Shown one piece after another: positions 7,768 to 18,116 of a DNA stretch of 29,018 nt (its first letter is position 1; the number at the start of each line of letters is the position of its first letter). Below the pieces are notes generated by a model. The model was not told the origin of the DNA. It was given only the letters and a program-made list of their open reading frames with translations, and did no database searches. The position numbers and the translations under genes are program-made. Origin of the DNA: an uncultured Erysipelotrichaceae bacterium (lineage in GTDB: Bacteria > Bacillota_I > Bacilli_A > RF39 > UBA660); the NCBI GenBank assembly GCA_902803795.1, contig CADCRC010000101.1, positions 1-29,018 of the forward strand, written 5' to 3'.

Positions 7768-10700
7768 ATGAGTAAGAACATTACAAAAAGAAAAGCATTA
7801 ACTATTTCTTTATCTTTACTTATTCTTACTATTATTACACTTATTTCTTATCAATTAATAACAGGCAGAAATACACAATCTGAATTGACAAAGTGGGATG
7901 GAAAACATTCTACTTCTTTTAGTAGTGGAAATGGAACAAAAGAAAATCCATTTTCTATAAAAAGTGGTAATGATTTAGCATTCTTTAAAGATTTATTAGA
8001 AGGAACGGATGCTAAAATATATAATAAAATGTATTATACTCTTGATGAAGATATTGATTTAAATTATATTGAATTTCCAACAATTAATTCTACATTTGAA
8101 GGTACATTTGATGGAAATGGACATACAATATATAATTTAAATATTACAAATAATATTAAAGACAATGATAATTATTATTCTTTATTTATAGAAACTAAAA
8201 ATTCGAGTTTTAGAAATTTAAACATAGATGGACTTCAAATAACACCAAAAGAAACAGATAATAATACAAATGTATCAATATTTAGTTATAAATCTATTGT
8301 TGAAAATAAAGATGAAGAAGATAATACCAGTTTATTTTATAATATATCAGTTAGAAATATAAATATTAATTTAGATAATTTAGTATTTGATAACGAAAAT
8401 ATAAAAAACAATATATACTTAATTAGTAATAATATAGGAGAAAAAGTATACTTAGAAAATATTTATATAGCTGGAAATATTACAATAAATAATGAATTAT
8501 ATTTAATAAATGAAATAAATGGAGAATATGAGAATATATTTTTAAATATAAATAAAGAATATAATACTTTTAAAACAAATAATACAAAAGAAAGTTCAAA
8601 ATTATATAATTTTACTAAAAACCAAATATACTTAAACAATGAAATTCAGGATACTAATAATATAATAAAAGAAATAAATAAAAATATAAATCCTTTTTTA
8701 TTTAATATAATAGATAATAATCTAGTATTAGAAAAGATAATAGAAGAAAATCCAGAATTAGTTTCTGCAGGTAAAATACTTAAATCATTTAGTTTTAATA
8801 GTTCAGATATAACACTACATAATTCTGGTGTAGAAAATAATATAATATATATAAATGATTTAACATCAGACTATAATTATTATATTGGATTAAACTATTC
8901 TGATAGAAAAACTCAAGGTACAATTCCAGATGGTATAAGCAATAACAAATACAATAATTCTAATTTAGCAAAAGTATATATTAGATATAGTGGAGTTGAT
9001 TTTAATGATAATTCATTAGTAGGATATGTTGGTGTAGATAATAATGAATTAATAAGTGAATATATATATTATAAATATTATCCAATAGAAAATGGATATA
9101 TATCATTTGAACTTATAGATAATCCTTTTGCAAACAGACCAAATGGTAAAGTATTTAATGGATGGGTTACAGATTATGTTGGAGCAGAAATATCTCTAGA
9201 TACACAAAGATATATAAGAAGTGTTAGAATTCCAGCATCCTCAACAGGACCAATAAGTATAACATTTATGTCAAGCTGGATATCAGGCAATATAAAATCA
9301 ACTTCTTCAAGTAATATAAGAAATACTTTAAATAGTATGCCAGATAGATCATTAAGACAAATTACGCAAACAATTACAACACATGATGACGTAACAGGAT
9401 TATATATAAGTGGAACTATTAATAGATGGGAATATTATCCAGATGGATCCGTAAATGAAGATAACGAAGATATGACTGGAGAGTATTGTAGAACAAACGG
9501 ATATGGTAGTAATAGAACTTGTACATATTATTTAAAATTAACATCTAATGATTATCAAGAAGATGAAACATATTATAGGTTAAATTATTATGATAGTTGG
9601 TATTATTCATATTATTACTTTACTGAAGTAACTATTAATGTTACAACAACAACTTCACCCGTGGTTTATAACAGTGATATGTTAACTGCTGGATTATATA
9701 AAAAGATAAATTTAAGTCGTGGTCAGTCTCAAGTTGGATACTATAATTCAAACGGAGATTATCTATCATCTGGAACGTGTAATTCTAACAATTGTGAAGT
9801 ATATCAATATATGAATTATTATAATTCATCAAATAATTATAATATAGGAGATGGAACATCAAATTACTATTATTTAGTAACAAGAGATACAAACATAATA
9901 CATATAACAGGAGAAGTAACATCATCAAGTAATGGAAATTCTAGTATTTCCAATAGTATTCCACTTACAATAACAGGCTTAAATAATGGAAGAGTAAGCA
10001 ATAATGCAGTTCTAAATATATATAACTCTAGAATTAGTGCAGATGATGATTTAAGAATAGAATTTATAGAAATATATTCAAGACAAAGAGAAAGTACAAA
10101 TAATCTTACAAGTTCTGGAACAGCATCAGGATATATTTATGGAAATTATCACAATATAAAAATTGGAAGAGGAATTACAAATAGTAACACTACATATAAA
10201 AACGCAAATGCTATAATCGCAGGAAACGCAAGTGGAACTGGAAGTGAATCAAATCTTACAAAATATCAAATGATAGTAGAATCAGGAAGTTACAATTTTA
10301 CATCTCTTACCGCATCACAAACATATTATAATATAGCTTTATACGTAGATGGTTATGCTATATATGGTTCTGATTTTGATAGAATATCAAATACAAATAC
10401 AAAATTAGATATATATTATTCAACTGCTGGAAACTGGGGAGGAATAATAAGAAGCAATTCTAGTACACCAGTTAATTTACATACAACAGTAAAAAGTGGA
10501 ACATTTGGAAGTAGTGAAGCAGACGTATTTAGCGGAATATATGTAGGAGGAAGATCATATGGTACTGTATATGCAGCAAGAGAAGGAATAATTGAAGGTG
10601 GAGACATATATAATCTTATTGGAGGACCATTAACTGATTCATCAAGAGAAAACGTAAATGATACATATATATTTATAAAAGGTGGAACAATGGATATGGT

Positions 10701-13700
10701 TGTAGGAGGTGCAGGACTTGCGACAACATATGGAAATAGAATCATAAGTTTAACTGGTGGAACAGTCAATTATGCAATATTTGGAGGTTCTAATGGATAT
10801 AATGGTTCAGATAATGGAGATTCAACACAACAAGGTGTTCTTGAAGGAGATACATTCATATATGTTGGAGGAGAAGGAATTGTTGGAAATAATTCCACAA
10901 CAACATTATTTGGTGTAGAATCAGGAAGTATATTTGGAGCAGGAAATGGAAATTCCAGTTCAACAGGCGTTGGTACAGCAGATAACTCAAGAATATTAAT
11001 AGATGGTGGAACAATTAGAGGAAACATCTATGGTGGTGGAAATTACGGAGCATTAGGTATCAGATCAGAAACAAACACTACAAATACATACATCAATGTG
11101 CAAAAAGGAACTATTGGAGGTTCAATATATGGTGGAGGAAATAACAACGATTCTGGAAGTAATAGTGTTACAAGTCAAATAAATATTACTGTATCAGGAG
11201 GAAATATTAATAATATATATGGAGGATCAAGAACAAAAGGAATAGTTTATGGAAGCACAAATGTAAACGTATTATCTGGAACAATAAATAATTCAGTTTA
11301 TGGAGGTGGAGAAGGTGGCTATCAATCAAACAGCTATCCTGGAACATATGTAAGAGATAATGTTAATGTTTTAATTGGAAGTGATTCTCAAGGACCAACA
11401 ATAACTGGTTCAGTATATGGAGGAAGTGCATTTGGAACAACAAATGGAACAACAAGACAAGGACAAGCAAATGCAGCCTTACATACAAATGTTACAGTAA
11501 ATAATGGAACAATAAGTGGAAATGTGTTTGGTGGTGCAAAAGGTGGAACATTATCTAATGTAACATACACACCATATGTTTATGGAAACATTACAGTTAA
11601 TATAAATAATGGAAATATTGGAAATGTATATGGAGGATTTGATGCAGCAGGAGCTCCAAGTGGAAATGATGTAGTTTTCTTATATGGAGGAACAATAGGA
11701 AATGCTTTTGGTGGAGGAAATAGCACAGGACAAACAACAACAAATATATATCTTCAAGGAGCGAGTGTTACTAATCTATTTGGAGGTTCAAATCAAACAG
11801 GAACTGTTAACACTACAAACGTTACTATGTCAAGTGGTACAGCAGGAAACGTATATGGTGGAAATAACTATGGTGGAACAGCAACCACAACTAATGTTAT
11901 TTGTACCGGAGGAACAATATCATCAAATGTCTATGGTGGTGGAAATCAAGCAGAATCCACAAAAACTAACGTTGATGTAAACGGAATAATTAGTATAGAT
12001 AATGTCTATGGCGGTGGAAATCAAGCAGGAGTATCAAATAGTACAAACGTAAATATTGCAAAAGGAACAATAAATGGAGTATATGGAGGTTCAAATCAAA
12101 GTGGAACTGTAGGAACAACAAATGTAAATGTTGGACCTAATATATCAAATTATTATGATGATTATACAAGTGGTGGATCAGGATTAGAAGTTTCATTTGA
12201 TTACAGATTTTCATCAGCACAATATCAAACTGATTTATATCCCGAATATCAAACAATAGTAGATATAACACCAGTATTTAGAAATACAACAGAAGAAGAT
12301 TATGATGAATGGTCAGTAACAATAAACGTTCCAGATTCAACATTCTATGCTCACTATGGAAATGCAAATATTATAGTAAATGGCGAAACATATACATGGA
12401 ATCAAGATGATAGATGGTGGGGAACAAATCCAATACCTTCAGGTTCAACATATTCTCCAAGTTTACCTTTAAGAGTATTATTTAAAGGCACTGAAAATGA
12501 TTTTAGATTAATATATGATTTAGAAGCAATAGATGGAAATAATGGAATTCATAAAAAAACAAATGATCCAAATTATTTATCACCTACACAAGGTGGAGGC
12601 ATTAATATACAAACCATATATGGAGGAAACAACATTGGAGGAACAGTTAACATTTCGAATGTAACAATAAATAATGGTACAATAGGAGAAATATATGGTG
12701 GAGGAAACCAGGTAGGTCTTACTACTTCAAACGTTGAAATAACAGGTGGAAACGTAACATCAGTTTATGGAGGATCAAATAGAAATGGAAATGTTACTAC
12801 AAGTAATGTTACAATTGGTGGGGAAAGCACATTAAACATTACAGATGTATATGGAGGAAACAACTTAGGAGGTAGAGTCACACAGACAAATGTAACAGTT
12901 ACACAAAGTAATATATCAAACCTATATGGTGGAGGAAATCAAGCACCAGTAGGATCAACAAATTTAACTATAGGAAATGGTACTATTCAAAACCTATATG
13001 GTGGAGGAAATGCAGCAGAAGTAACAGGTAACACTTTACTTGATGTTGATAATGCTACAATCCCAACAAACCTATATGGTGGAGGGAATCAAGGAGTAGT
13101 AAAAGGAAACACTGAAGTATATATAACTGATTCAACAATTGGAGGAAGTATATATGCAGGTGGTAACGGTGCTTCAGCAACAGTCGAAGGGAATACAACA
13201 ATATTAGTTGATGGAACAACTACTGTAGGAAGTAACACATCAACAGGAACAGAAGGAAGTGTTTTCGGAGGAGGAAATGCAGCAGCAACAGGAAAAAGCG
13301 CAAATAATTTTAGCAAGGCCATTTTAAATATAGCAGGTGGACATATATATGGAAATGTATATGGTGGAGCAAACACATCAGTTGTTTATGGAGAAACATT
13401 TACCAATATTGGAACTGCAGCAATTAATAAATATCTAACAGATTTGCAAGCATCACAAGGAATTAATTATGTCGCACCATTTGATGTAAGTAATTTAGAA
13501 GAATCAAATTTAATAATTGAAGGAATAGTCTTTGGTGGAGGAGAAGCAAATGCTAGTGGTTCAGAAACTTATGACTGGAACTTTATTTCAGTAACAGAAG
13601 GAATAAAAATAAATATTGATGCAACAAATTATTCAGAAAACTCACATGAATTTAAACTAAAAGGTTCAATATTTGGATCAGGAAATGCATCATCAAGCTC

Positions 13701-16326
13701 AGGGCCATCAGAAATATATATAAAGAAATTAGGAACAGATTCTAACCCAAGTAAAAATATATCTATTCAAAGAACAAATTTATTAACAATAGATAATTCA
13801 GTAATAGAATTATCTGGTATAAAAGATAGAACAAACGAATATTCTGATATACCATATACATTCAATATGATAGATAAAATGATAATTAAAAATGGAACAA
13901 CATTGTTATTACAAAAAAATGCAAACCTGTTAAAGGAATTATATAGTGGTGTTGATTCAAACGGAAATTTAACAACTGCAAAAGTTACAATAGATGAATC
14001 AACTAAAACAATAAGCAAAAATGTAGATAACAGAATATATATGATACCAACAAATAACTTAAATGTAACAACAAACCCAGCCGCAACAAGCTATGGAAAA
14101 GTAACAGGAATGACATTCTTTGGATTATATAACTCATATTCATCTGGTTCAAATTCATATGGAATGTATGGTAAAGATTTCACATATGGATCAAGTGCCG
14201 ATGCATCAGATGCAATAATTGGAGGTTCATATGTATTAGGTCTTCATAGTGTAAATCATGATATAACAAAAGATGGATTTTACACAAATTATTTAAATGA
14301 TGATTTTACAGAAGTAAAATCTGACTATATAGATCCAGAAGAAGTTGGAACAAATGGATATAGATGGATAGTAGGAACAGGATCTACAGTCTATAGGATA
14401 TATTTAACTGCATCAAAATATTCTTCTCTAGGTACAGCAAGTCTTCCAATAATAGATTTTGCAAAAGGAGACACGCTTTATAATGTAGTTGGTTTTAATA
14501 GCGAAGGTTTAGCCGCAGGAACAAGTTTAGTTGATAAAAGTGCTGTTCCAAAGATAACAGATGAAGATGAAGACGCAATAAAGACATTAGGCTTATCCAT
14601 GAAAGCTGAAACTCAAGAATGGACATCCTATGGAACAACAAATTTCTTAAGTACAAATAATGGAACATTTAATGGAACAAGAGAATATAAAACAGATAGT
14701 TCACCAGCAACACCAACGCTAATGTTTTATCTATATCATCCTAAAAACATTTCTACTAATGCTGATTTAGGAACAGTTGTAGTATCACTTCAAGTATTAG
14801 AACCTAAAAATGCTATAGAATATAAAGTATCATTAGTAACAGTATATGTAGAAATAGATTCCAAAAAAAGTAATGATGATGACGCCTATGATGCATCTAT
14901 AGCATATGGAAAAAAATATGAGATGCCTTCCTCAACAGATATTAATATAACAAATCAAAGTCAATTCTCAACATATTTTTCAATTATAGCTAATGCAAAT
15001 GAAATATATGATTTTTATGGAAATAGTTCATCATATTATCATGTTCTTGTAACTGATTATGCTCTTCCAACAGGAACACAAATTACAATGATTGATTATG
15101 CAGCAGATGCACAAAATCCAGAAATATATTATTATACAATAACAGCTGCCGACTATCAAAACTCACTCAATGAACTTGCAAATGAAAATGAAGTCACCTA
15201 TAAACTATCAAACTTCATAAAAATGGGAAGCACATCCACAAATAACAAATACAATGACACAAGTCATAATCAAATATATTATGATGCAGTACACAAAAGA
15301 GTAGTAGAAGATTTCATGTTTATATTTGATATGAAAAATACTACTGCGACAGGAACGCATGAAAACAATCAGATGTTATTTGAACTTAGAAATGAAGATG
15401 ATAGAGCAAAAGTTACTGTATATGGTAATAGGCAAACATTTATGTATTATAATTTATATGATGCAACAAATGCTGTACTTGAAGAAACAATAACACAAGA
15501 AGATAATCACTTATATCAAGGAATAGATCACGAATTCAACCTATCAACAGAAATTGCATATGATGAAACAGATAATAGACAATCAATAATAGATACAAAT
15601 TATGAATCAAGTGCTATGGGATTAAATGTATATTTATATGATTCATCAAACAACCAAATAAGTTCAAGTATGTTACTAGGTACATCAATTAAAATGGATG
15701 GAACAGATTATTTTACAGATAAAGATGGAGTATGGAGAATAAAATTATCAGGAAAAGTATCTAACTTAGTTAAATCATTAATAATGCAATGTGATGAAAC
15801 ACTTCCTATTGGCCAATATACAATGAAATTTGTACTATTCGCATCATCAGATGGACTTCATAATGCATCATCTGGAATAACATCAGAAGTAATATTGCCA
15901 ATAACAGTAGTAGGAAGCAGTAATGCTATAAAAGTAGAAGGACAAGATGAATATAAAGTAGTAGATGGAAATACAGCTTTAAATGAAAATGATTCAAGAT
16001 CTAATGAATATACAATAAGATATAAATCAGTATTATCAAATCCTTCTATTAGAATAAAAGTAACAAAAAGAAAAACAGATACACAAACAGATACAGAATA
16101 TGTATCAATACCATTTAATAATCTCTTTTCAAATATAATGTCTGCACAAGGAACAGATAACGAAGTATTATTATCTAGCAATCCTACAGACAATATGACC
16201 ATAAATTTAGTTTTAAATGAAGAATTAGTAAGTGGAACATATAGAATAATCTTTGAATTATATGACAATAATCAATTAATTGATAGTGATTATGAATATA
16301 TAATTGTAAAAAAAGATGTAAGTTGA
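7768..16326 (+). CDS. Giant beta-solenoid surface protein (2852 residues)
   Basis: I choose ATG 7768 over the in-frame ATG 7750 because AGGAGA (7755-7760) is well placed for it. The protein has a single N-terminal hydrophobic segment (residues 10-28), then a beta-helix-like region with EGTFDGNGHTIYNLNI (about 110-130), typical of pectate-lyase-like surface folds. An InlB-like segment with GKVFNGWVTD follows near 460-475. A long solenoid spans about residues 885-1975, with roughly 27 turns of a 24-26 residue repeat centred on [IVL][YF]GG[GS]N. A non-repeat insert sits at about 1458-1610, and several C-terminal beta domains at about 1980-2852. No LPxTG, LysM, SLH or C-terminal membrane anchor is visible, so retention may depend on the N-terminal segment or on partners. 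It is likely an adhesin or scaffold. The gene has no frameshift across 8.5 kb. Confidence 0.85.
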   Translation: MSKNITKRKALTISLSLLILTIITLISYQLITGRNTQSELTKWDGKHSTSFSSGNGTKENPFSIKSGNDLAFFKDLLEGTDAKIYNKMYYTLDEDIDLNYIEFPTINSTFEGTFDGNGHTIYNLNITNNIKDNDNYYSLFIETKNSSFRNLNIDGLQITPKETDNNTNVSIFSYKSIVENKDEEDNTSLFYNISVRNININLDNLVFDNENIKNNIYLISNNIGEKVYLENIYIAGNITINNELYLINEINGEYENIFLNINKEYNTFKTNNTKESSKLYNFTKNQIYLNNEIQDTNNIIKEINKNINPFLFNIIDNNLVLEKIIEENPELVSAGKILKSFSFNSSDITLHNSGVENNIIYINDLTSDYNYYIGLNYSDRKTQGTIPDGISNNKYNNSNLAKVYIRYSGVDFNDNSLVGYVGVDNNELISEYIYYKYYPIENGYISFELIDNPFANRPNGKVFNGWVTDYVGAEISLDTQRYIRSVRIPASSTGPISITFMSSWISGNIKSTSSSNIRNTLNSMPDRSLRQITQTITTHDDVTGLYISGTINRWEYYPDGSVNEDNEDMTGEYCRTNGYGSNRTCTYYLKLTSNDYQEDETYYRLNYYDSWYYSYYYFTEVTINVTTTTSPVVYNSDMLTAGLYKKINLSRGQSQVGYYNSNGDYLSSGTCNSNNCEVYQYMNYYNSSNNYNIGDGTSNYYYLVTRDTNIIHITGEVTSSSNGNSSISNSIPLTITGLNNGRVSNNAVLNIYNSRISADDDLRIEFIEIYSRQRESTNNLTSSGTASGYIYGNYHNIKIGRGITNSNTTYKNANAIIAGNASGTGSESNLTKYQMIVESGSYNFTSLTASQTYYNIALYVDGYAIYGSDFDRISNTNTKLDIYYSTAGNWGGIIRSNSSTPVNLHTTVKSGTFGSSEADVFSGIYVGGRSYGTVYAAREGIIEGGDIYNLIGGPLTDSSRENVNDTYIFIKGGTMDMVVGGAGLATTYGNRIISLTGGTVNYAIFGGSNGYNGSDNGDSTQQGVLEGDTFIYVGGEGIVGNNSTTTLFGVESGSIFGAGNGNSSSTGVGTADNSRILIDGGTIRGNIYGGGNYGALGIRSETNTTNTYINVQKGTIGGSIYGGGNNNDSGSNSVTSQINITVSGGNINNIYGGSRTKGIVYGSTNVNVLSGTINNSVYGGGEGGYQSNSYPGTYVRDNVNVLIGSDSQGPTITGSVYGGSAFGTTNGTTRQGQANAALHTNVTVNNGTISGNVFGGAKGGTLSNVTYTPYVYGNITVNINNGNIGNVYGGFDAAGAPSGNDVVFLYGGTIGNAFGGGNSTGQTTTNIYLQGASVTNLFGGSNQTGTVNTTNVTMSSGTAGNVYGGNNYGGTATTTNVICTGGTISSNVYGGGNQAESTKTNVDVNGIISIDNVYGGGNQAGVSNSTNVNIAKGTINGVYGGSNQSGTVGTTNVNVGPNISNYYDDYTSGGSGLEVSFDYRFSSAQYQTDLYPEYQTIVDITPVFRNTTEEDYDEWSVTINVPDSTFYAHYGNANIIVNGETYTWNQDDRWWGTNPIPSGSTYSPSLPLRVLFKGTENDFRLIYDLEAIDGNNGIHKKTNDPNYLSPTQGGGINIQTIYGGNNIGGTVNISNVTINNGTIGEIYGGGNQVGLTTSNVEITGGNVTSVYGGSNRNGNVTTSNVTIGGESTLNITDVYGGNNLGGRVTQTNVTVTQSNISNLYGGGNQAPVGSTNLTIGNGTIQNLYGGGNAAEVTGNTLLDVDNATIPTNLYGGGNQGVVKGNTEVYITDSTIGGSIYAGGNGASATVEGNTTILVDGTTTVGSNTSTGTEGSVFGGGNAAATGKSANNFSKAILNIAGGHIYGNVYGGANTSVVYGETFTNIGTAAINKYLTDLQASQGINYVAPFDVSNLEESNLIIEGIVFGGGEANASGSETYDWNFISVTEGIKINIDATNYSENSHEFKLKGSIFGSGNASSSSGPSEIYIKKLGTDSNPSKNISIQRTNLLTIDNSVIELSGIKDRTNEYSDIPYTFNMIDKMIIKNGTTLLLQKNANLLKELYSGVDSNGNLTTAKVTIDESTKTISKNVDNRIYMIPTNNLNVTTNPAATSYGKVTGMTFFGLYNSYSSGSNSYGMYGKDFTYGSSADASDAIIGGSYVLGLHSVNHDITKDGFYTNYLNDDFTEVKSDYIDPEEVGTNGYRWIVGTGSTVYRIYLTASKYSSLGTASLPIIDFAKGDTLYNVVGFNSEGLAAGTSLVDKSAVPKITDEDEDAIKTLGLSMKAETQEWTSYGTTNFLSTNNGTFNGTREYKTDSSPATPTLMFYLYHPKNISTNADLGTVVVSLQVLEPKNAIEYKVSLVTVYVEIDSKKSNDDDAYDASIAYGKKYEMPSSTDINITNQSQFSTYFSIIANANEIYDFYGNSSSYYHVLVTDYALPTGTQITMIDYAADAQNPEIYYYTITAADYQNSLNELANENEVTYKLSNFIKMGSTSTNNKYNDTSHNQIYYDAVHKRVVEDFMFIFDMKNTTATGTHENNQMLFELRNEDDRAKVTVYGNRQTFMYYNLYDATNAVLEETITQEDNHLYQGIDHEFNLSTEIAYDETDNRQSIIDTNYESSAMGLNVYLYDSSNNQISSSMLLGTSIKMDGTDYFTDKDGVWRIKLSGKVSNLVKSLIMQCDETLPIGQYTMKFVLFASSDGLHNASSGITSEVILPITVVGSSNAIKVEGQDEYKVVDGNTALNENDSRSNEYTIRYKSVLSNPSIRIKVTKRKTDTQTDTEYVSIPFNNLFSNIMSAQGTDNEVLLSSNPTDNMTINLVLNEELVSGTYRIIFELYDNNQLIDSDYEYIIVKKDVS
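10430..13690 (+). repeat. In-gene tandem repeat region encoding YGGGN solenoid turns
   Basis: The protein repeat is about 24-26 residues: G-T-I-x-G-x-V-Y-G-G-G-N-x-x-G followed by a Thr/Asn-rich strand such as TTNVNV. I count roughly 27 copies, 15 before the insert at 12140-12600 and about 12 after it. At DNA level the copies share the core TATATGGTGGAGGAAA-like sequence but have diverged, so the array looks old rather than freshly expanded. Confidence 0.8.
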
Positions 16327-16336
16327 TAAGAAAATA

Positions 16337-16365
16337 TTGATTTTATAGATAAAATTAATTATACT
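16337..16365 (+). promoter_or_regulatory. Promoter before the inactive signal peptidase gene
   Basis: TTGATT (16337-16342) is 17 bases from TATACT (16360-16365). Transcription would begin near 16372, at the GGTAGGTG ribosome-binding site, giving a very short leader. It may let this gene and the next be expressed apart from the giant gene. Confidence 0.5.
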
Positions 16366-16384
16366 TAAAAAGGTAGGTGTTTAT

Positions 16385-16957
16385 ATGAAAAAAGTTTTAT
16401 CAATAGTGTTAGGTATATTAGAATTTTTAGTTATTATATATATAATCTTTATAACAAGTTGTATACTATGTATAAACAAATTTGGTTTTACACAATTTGG
16501 TAATTACACATTAGTAACAATTGATAATTTAAGATCTAAGTATTTAGAAGAATCAAAAAAAGGAGATTTAATAATTACGGAGTACTCAGAAGATATATCT
16601 AACGGTGATAAAATATACTATTATGAATCATTAACAAAAAACTATATCGTAAAGAGTTCTAAAGTAGAAGAAATATTAAAAGGTGGAGATCAGAATTTAT
16701 ATACAGTTGAAATTGATGGCAAAAAAGAATCAATACCAGATACAAGAGTACTAGGAATAAAAAAGAATAAATATCATAATCTTGGAGGAATATTAATTTT
16801 TCTAAAATCAAGAATTGGATTTTTAATATTTGTACTTGTTCCAATTATGTTTATATTCATATATCAAATCTATGAATTAGTAATTGTTATAAGATATGAT
16901 AAAGTAGATGAAGATGATGAAGATAAAAAGAATAAAAAAGAAATAGAAGAATTATAA
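16385..16957 (+). CDS. Signal peptidase paralogue lacking catalytic residues
   Basis: The 190-residue protein has the layout of the SipW-type enzyme at 24162: membrane segment 10-30, an outer domain, a second membrane segment at 144-162 and an acidic cytoplasmic tail. The blocks FG-YTLV, KKGDLIITE, NGDKIYYY, RVLGIKKNK and RIGFLIFVLVP line up with FG-RVFTV, NINDVIMVN, VGDDIAYI, QILGKITRK and QLGFFLLIVCP of that protein. At the nucleophile, GSM is replaced by DNL (N48-L49). At the SHR position there is IVKSSKV, so the His is absent. It should therefore not cleave peptides and may act as a regulator, chaperone or substrate-binding partner. A remote lipase-like or otherwise divergent activity cannot be excluded. 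It sits 17 bases before the next gene. Confidence 0.7.
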   Translation: MKKVLSIVLGILEFLVIIYIIFITSCILCINKFGFTQFGNYTLVTIDNLRSKYLEESKKGDLIITEYSEDISNGDKIYYYESLTKNYIVKSSKVEEILKGGDQNLYTVEIDGKKESIPDTRVLGIKKNKYHNLGGILIFLKSRIGFLIFVLVPIMFIFIYQIYELVIVIRYDKVDEDDEDKKNKKEIEEL

Positions 16958-16973
16958 GAAAAAAGGGTGTTGT

Positions 16974-18116
16974 ATGAAAAAAATATTAAATATAATAATA
17001 TTAAGTTTAATTTTAATAGTAGTAATTCTAGTACCAACAAAAGCAAATGCACAAGAAGCTGAAATAACAAGAGTTGTTTGTAGTAATGTATATGATGGAG
17101 AATTAAGAGATGGTTTTAAAGCAACATTTGAAGGATTAAATATTAACTTAGATGATGCATATTTCTTAAAACAAGATGATTATGTAAGATGTACTATGAA
17201 AGTAAAAAACAATAGTAATGAAACAATAATGATTGACACATCAAGTATAAGTTCCAAATCTGATGGACACATATCATATGATTTATCAGCAGTAGGAAAA
17301 AATAATATCCAACCTGGTGAAATCAAAACATATGAATTAAATATTATTTATGAAAGTCCATATGGCGTTGAAACAGTAATAGATAACTCTCTACAAACAA
17401 ATTTAGTAGTAAGCAATGTAAGTGGTAATCCATCAACAGGTTATAATCATAGTATAATAATTATAATTATCAGTTTAGCATTAATTACAGTATTAATTAT
17501 AAGTATCAAAAACAAAAAAGCAAAATACTTTATTATAGCAATTATTACAGGTATGATACTATTACCAACAGTAAATGCTATAGCAAACATATCAATTAGT
17601 ATTAATGGCAAAATCCATGTTGAAACATCAAAAAAATATTTTGTATATTATGTATATAATACTGTATTGAATGAAGAAGAAGCAAATAATTACTTAAATA
17701 TTACAAAAGAAGAATATTTAGGATTAAATAAAGATTTTTCTTACTTATACAACAACGTAAATTATTATTATTACTATATAACAGATGATGACGGAAAATA
17801 TGCACCAGGAGAAACTGTTGAGCTGATTGAAAAAGAAATAAAAGATATTGGTGATGGTTGTGCTTTAAGCGATGATCCAGAAACAATAATATGTGAATCA
17901 CTTGACACTAAAAATTTGTCATGGTGGGGTTATAAAGGTGAAGATTATGATCAACTTAGTTTTACAGGAGAAGGAACAACATATGATGGAAAATGCTTAA
18001 ATATGGAAACTCAAGACTTTACCGAAAACTGTAAAATGAATAATATGCCTAAATCATTCACAATGCCTGAACATGATGTATATTTATACGCAGGAACATC
18101 TGAATTACAACACTAA
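16974..18116 (+). CDS. Secreted two-part protein with internal NPSTG sorting-like motif
   Basis: The 380-residue protein has a classical signal peptide with likely cleavage after KANA (residue 26), then an exported beta-type domain to about 150. Next come NPSTG at 152-156, a hydrophobic segment (161-177) and KNKKAK, which together have the form of a sortase sorting signal but lie in mid-protein. A second hydrophobic segment ending in TVNA (185-202), like another signal peptide, follows immediately, and then a Tyr-rich exported domain. Near the C-terminus, FTMPEHDVYLYA (362-373) matches the end of InlB/Listeria-Bacteroides type repeats, though the final W is replaced. The whole looks like two surface proteins joined in frame, with a hairpin of two membrane segments. 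No sortase gene is present in the window. The gene ends in a strong terminator. Confidence 0.7.
   Translation: MKKILNIIILSLILIVVILVPTKANAQEAEITRVVCSNVYDGELRDGFKATFEGLNINLDDAYFLKQDDYVRCTMKVKNNSNETIMIDTSSISSKSDGHISYDLSAVGKNNIQPGEIKTYELNIIYESPYGVETVIDNSLQTNLVVSNVSGNPSTGYNHSIIIIIISLALITVLIISIKNKKAKYFIIAIITGMILLPTVNAIANISISINGKIHVETSKKYFVYYVYNTVLNEEEANNYLNITKEEYLGLNKDFSYLYNNVNYYYYYITDDDGKYAPGETVELIEKEIKDIGDGCALSDDPETIICESLDTKNLSWWGYKGEDYDQLSFTGEGTTYDGKCLNMETQDFTENCKMNNMPKSFTMPEHDVYLYAGTSELQH

Noticed and set aside
11702..11980. Plus-strand ORF in another frame of the solenoid region
   Set aside because: Gln/Val/Glu-rich low-complexity product that simply mirrors the repeat in a shifted frame; no start signal.
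10416..13376. Several long minus-strand ORFs rich in Pro and Val within the giant gene
   Set aside because: They are the antisense reading of Gly/Thr/Asn-rich repeat codons, lack ribosome-binding sites and show no domain.
10430..13690. CRISPR or intergenic satellite array
   Set aside because: The repeats lie in one uninterrupted reading frame, are diverged at DNA level and follow a codon-based period, with no spacer structure.
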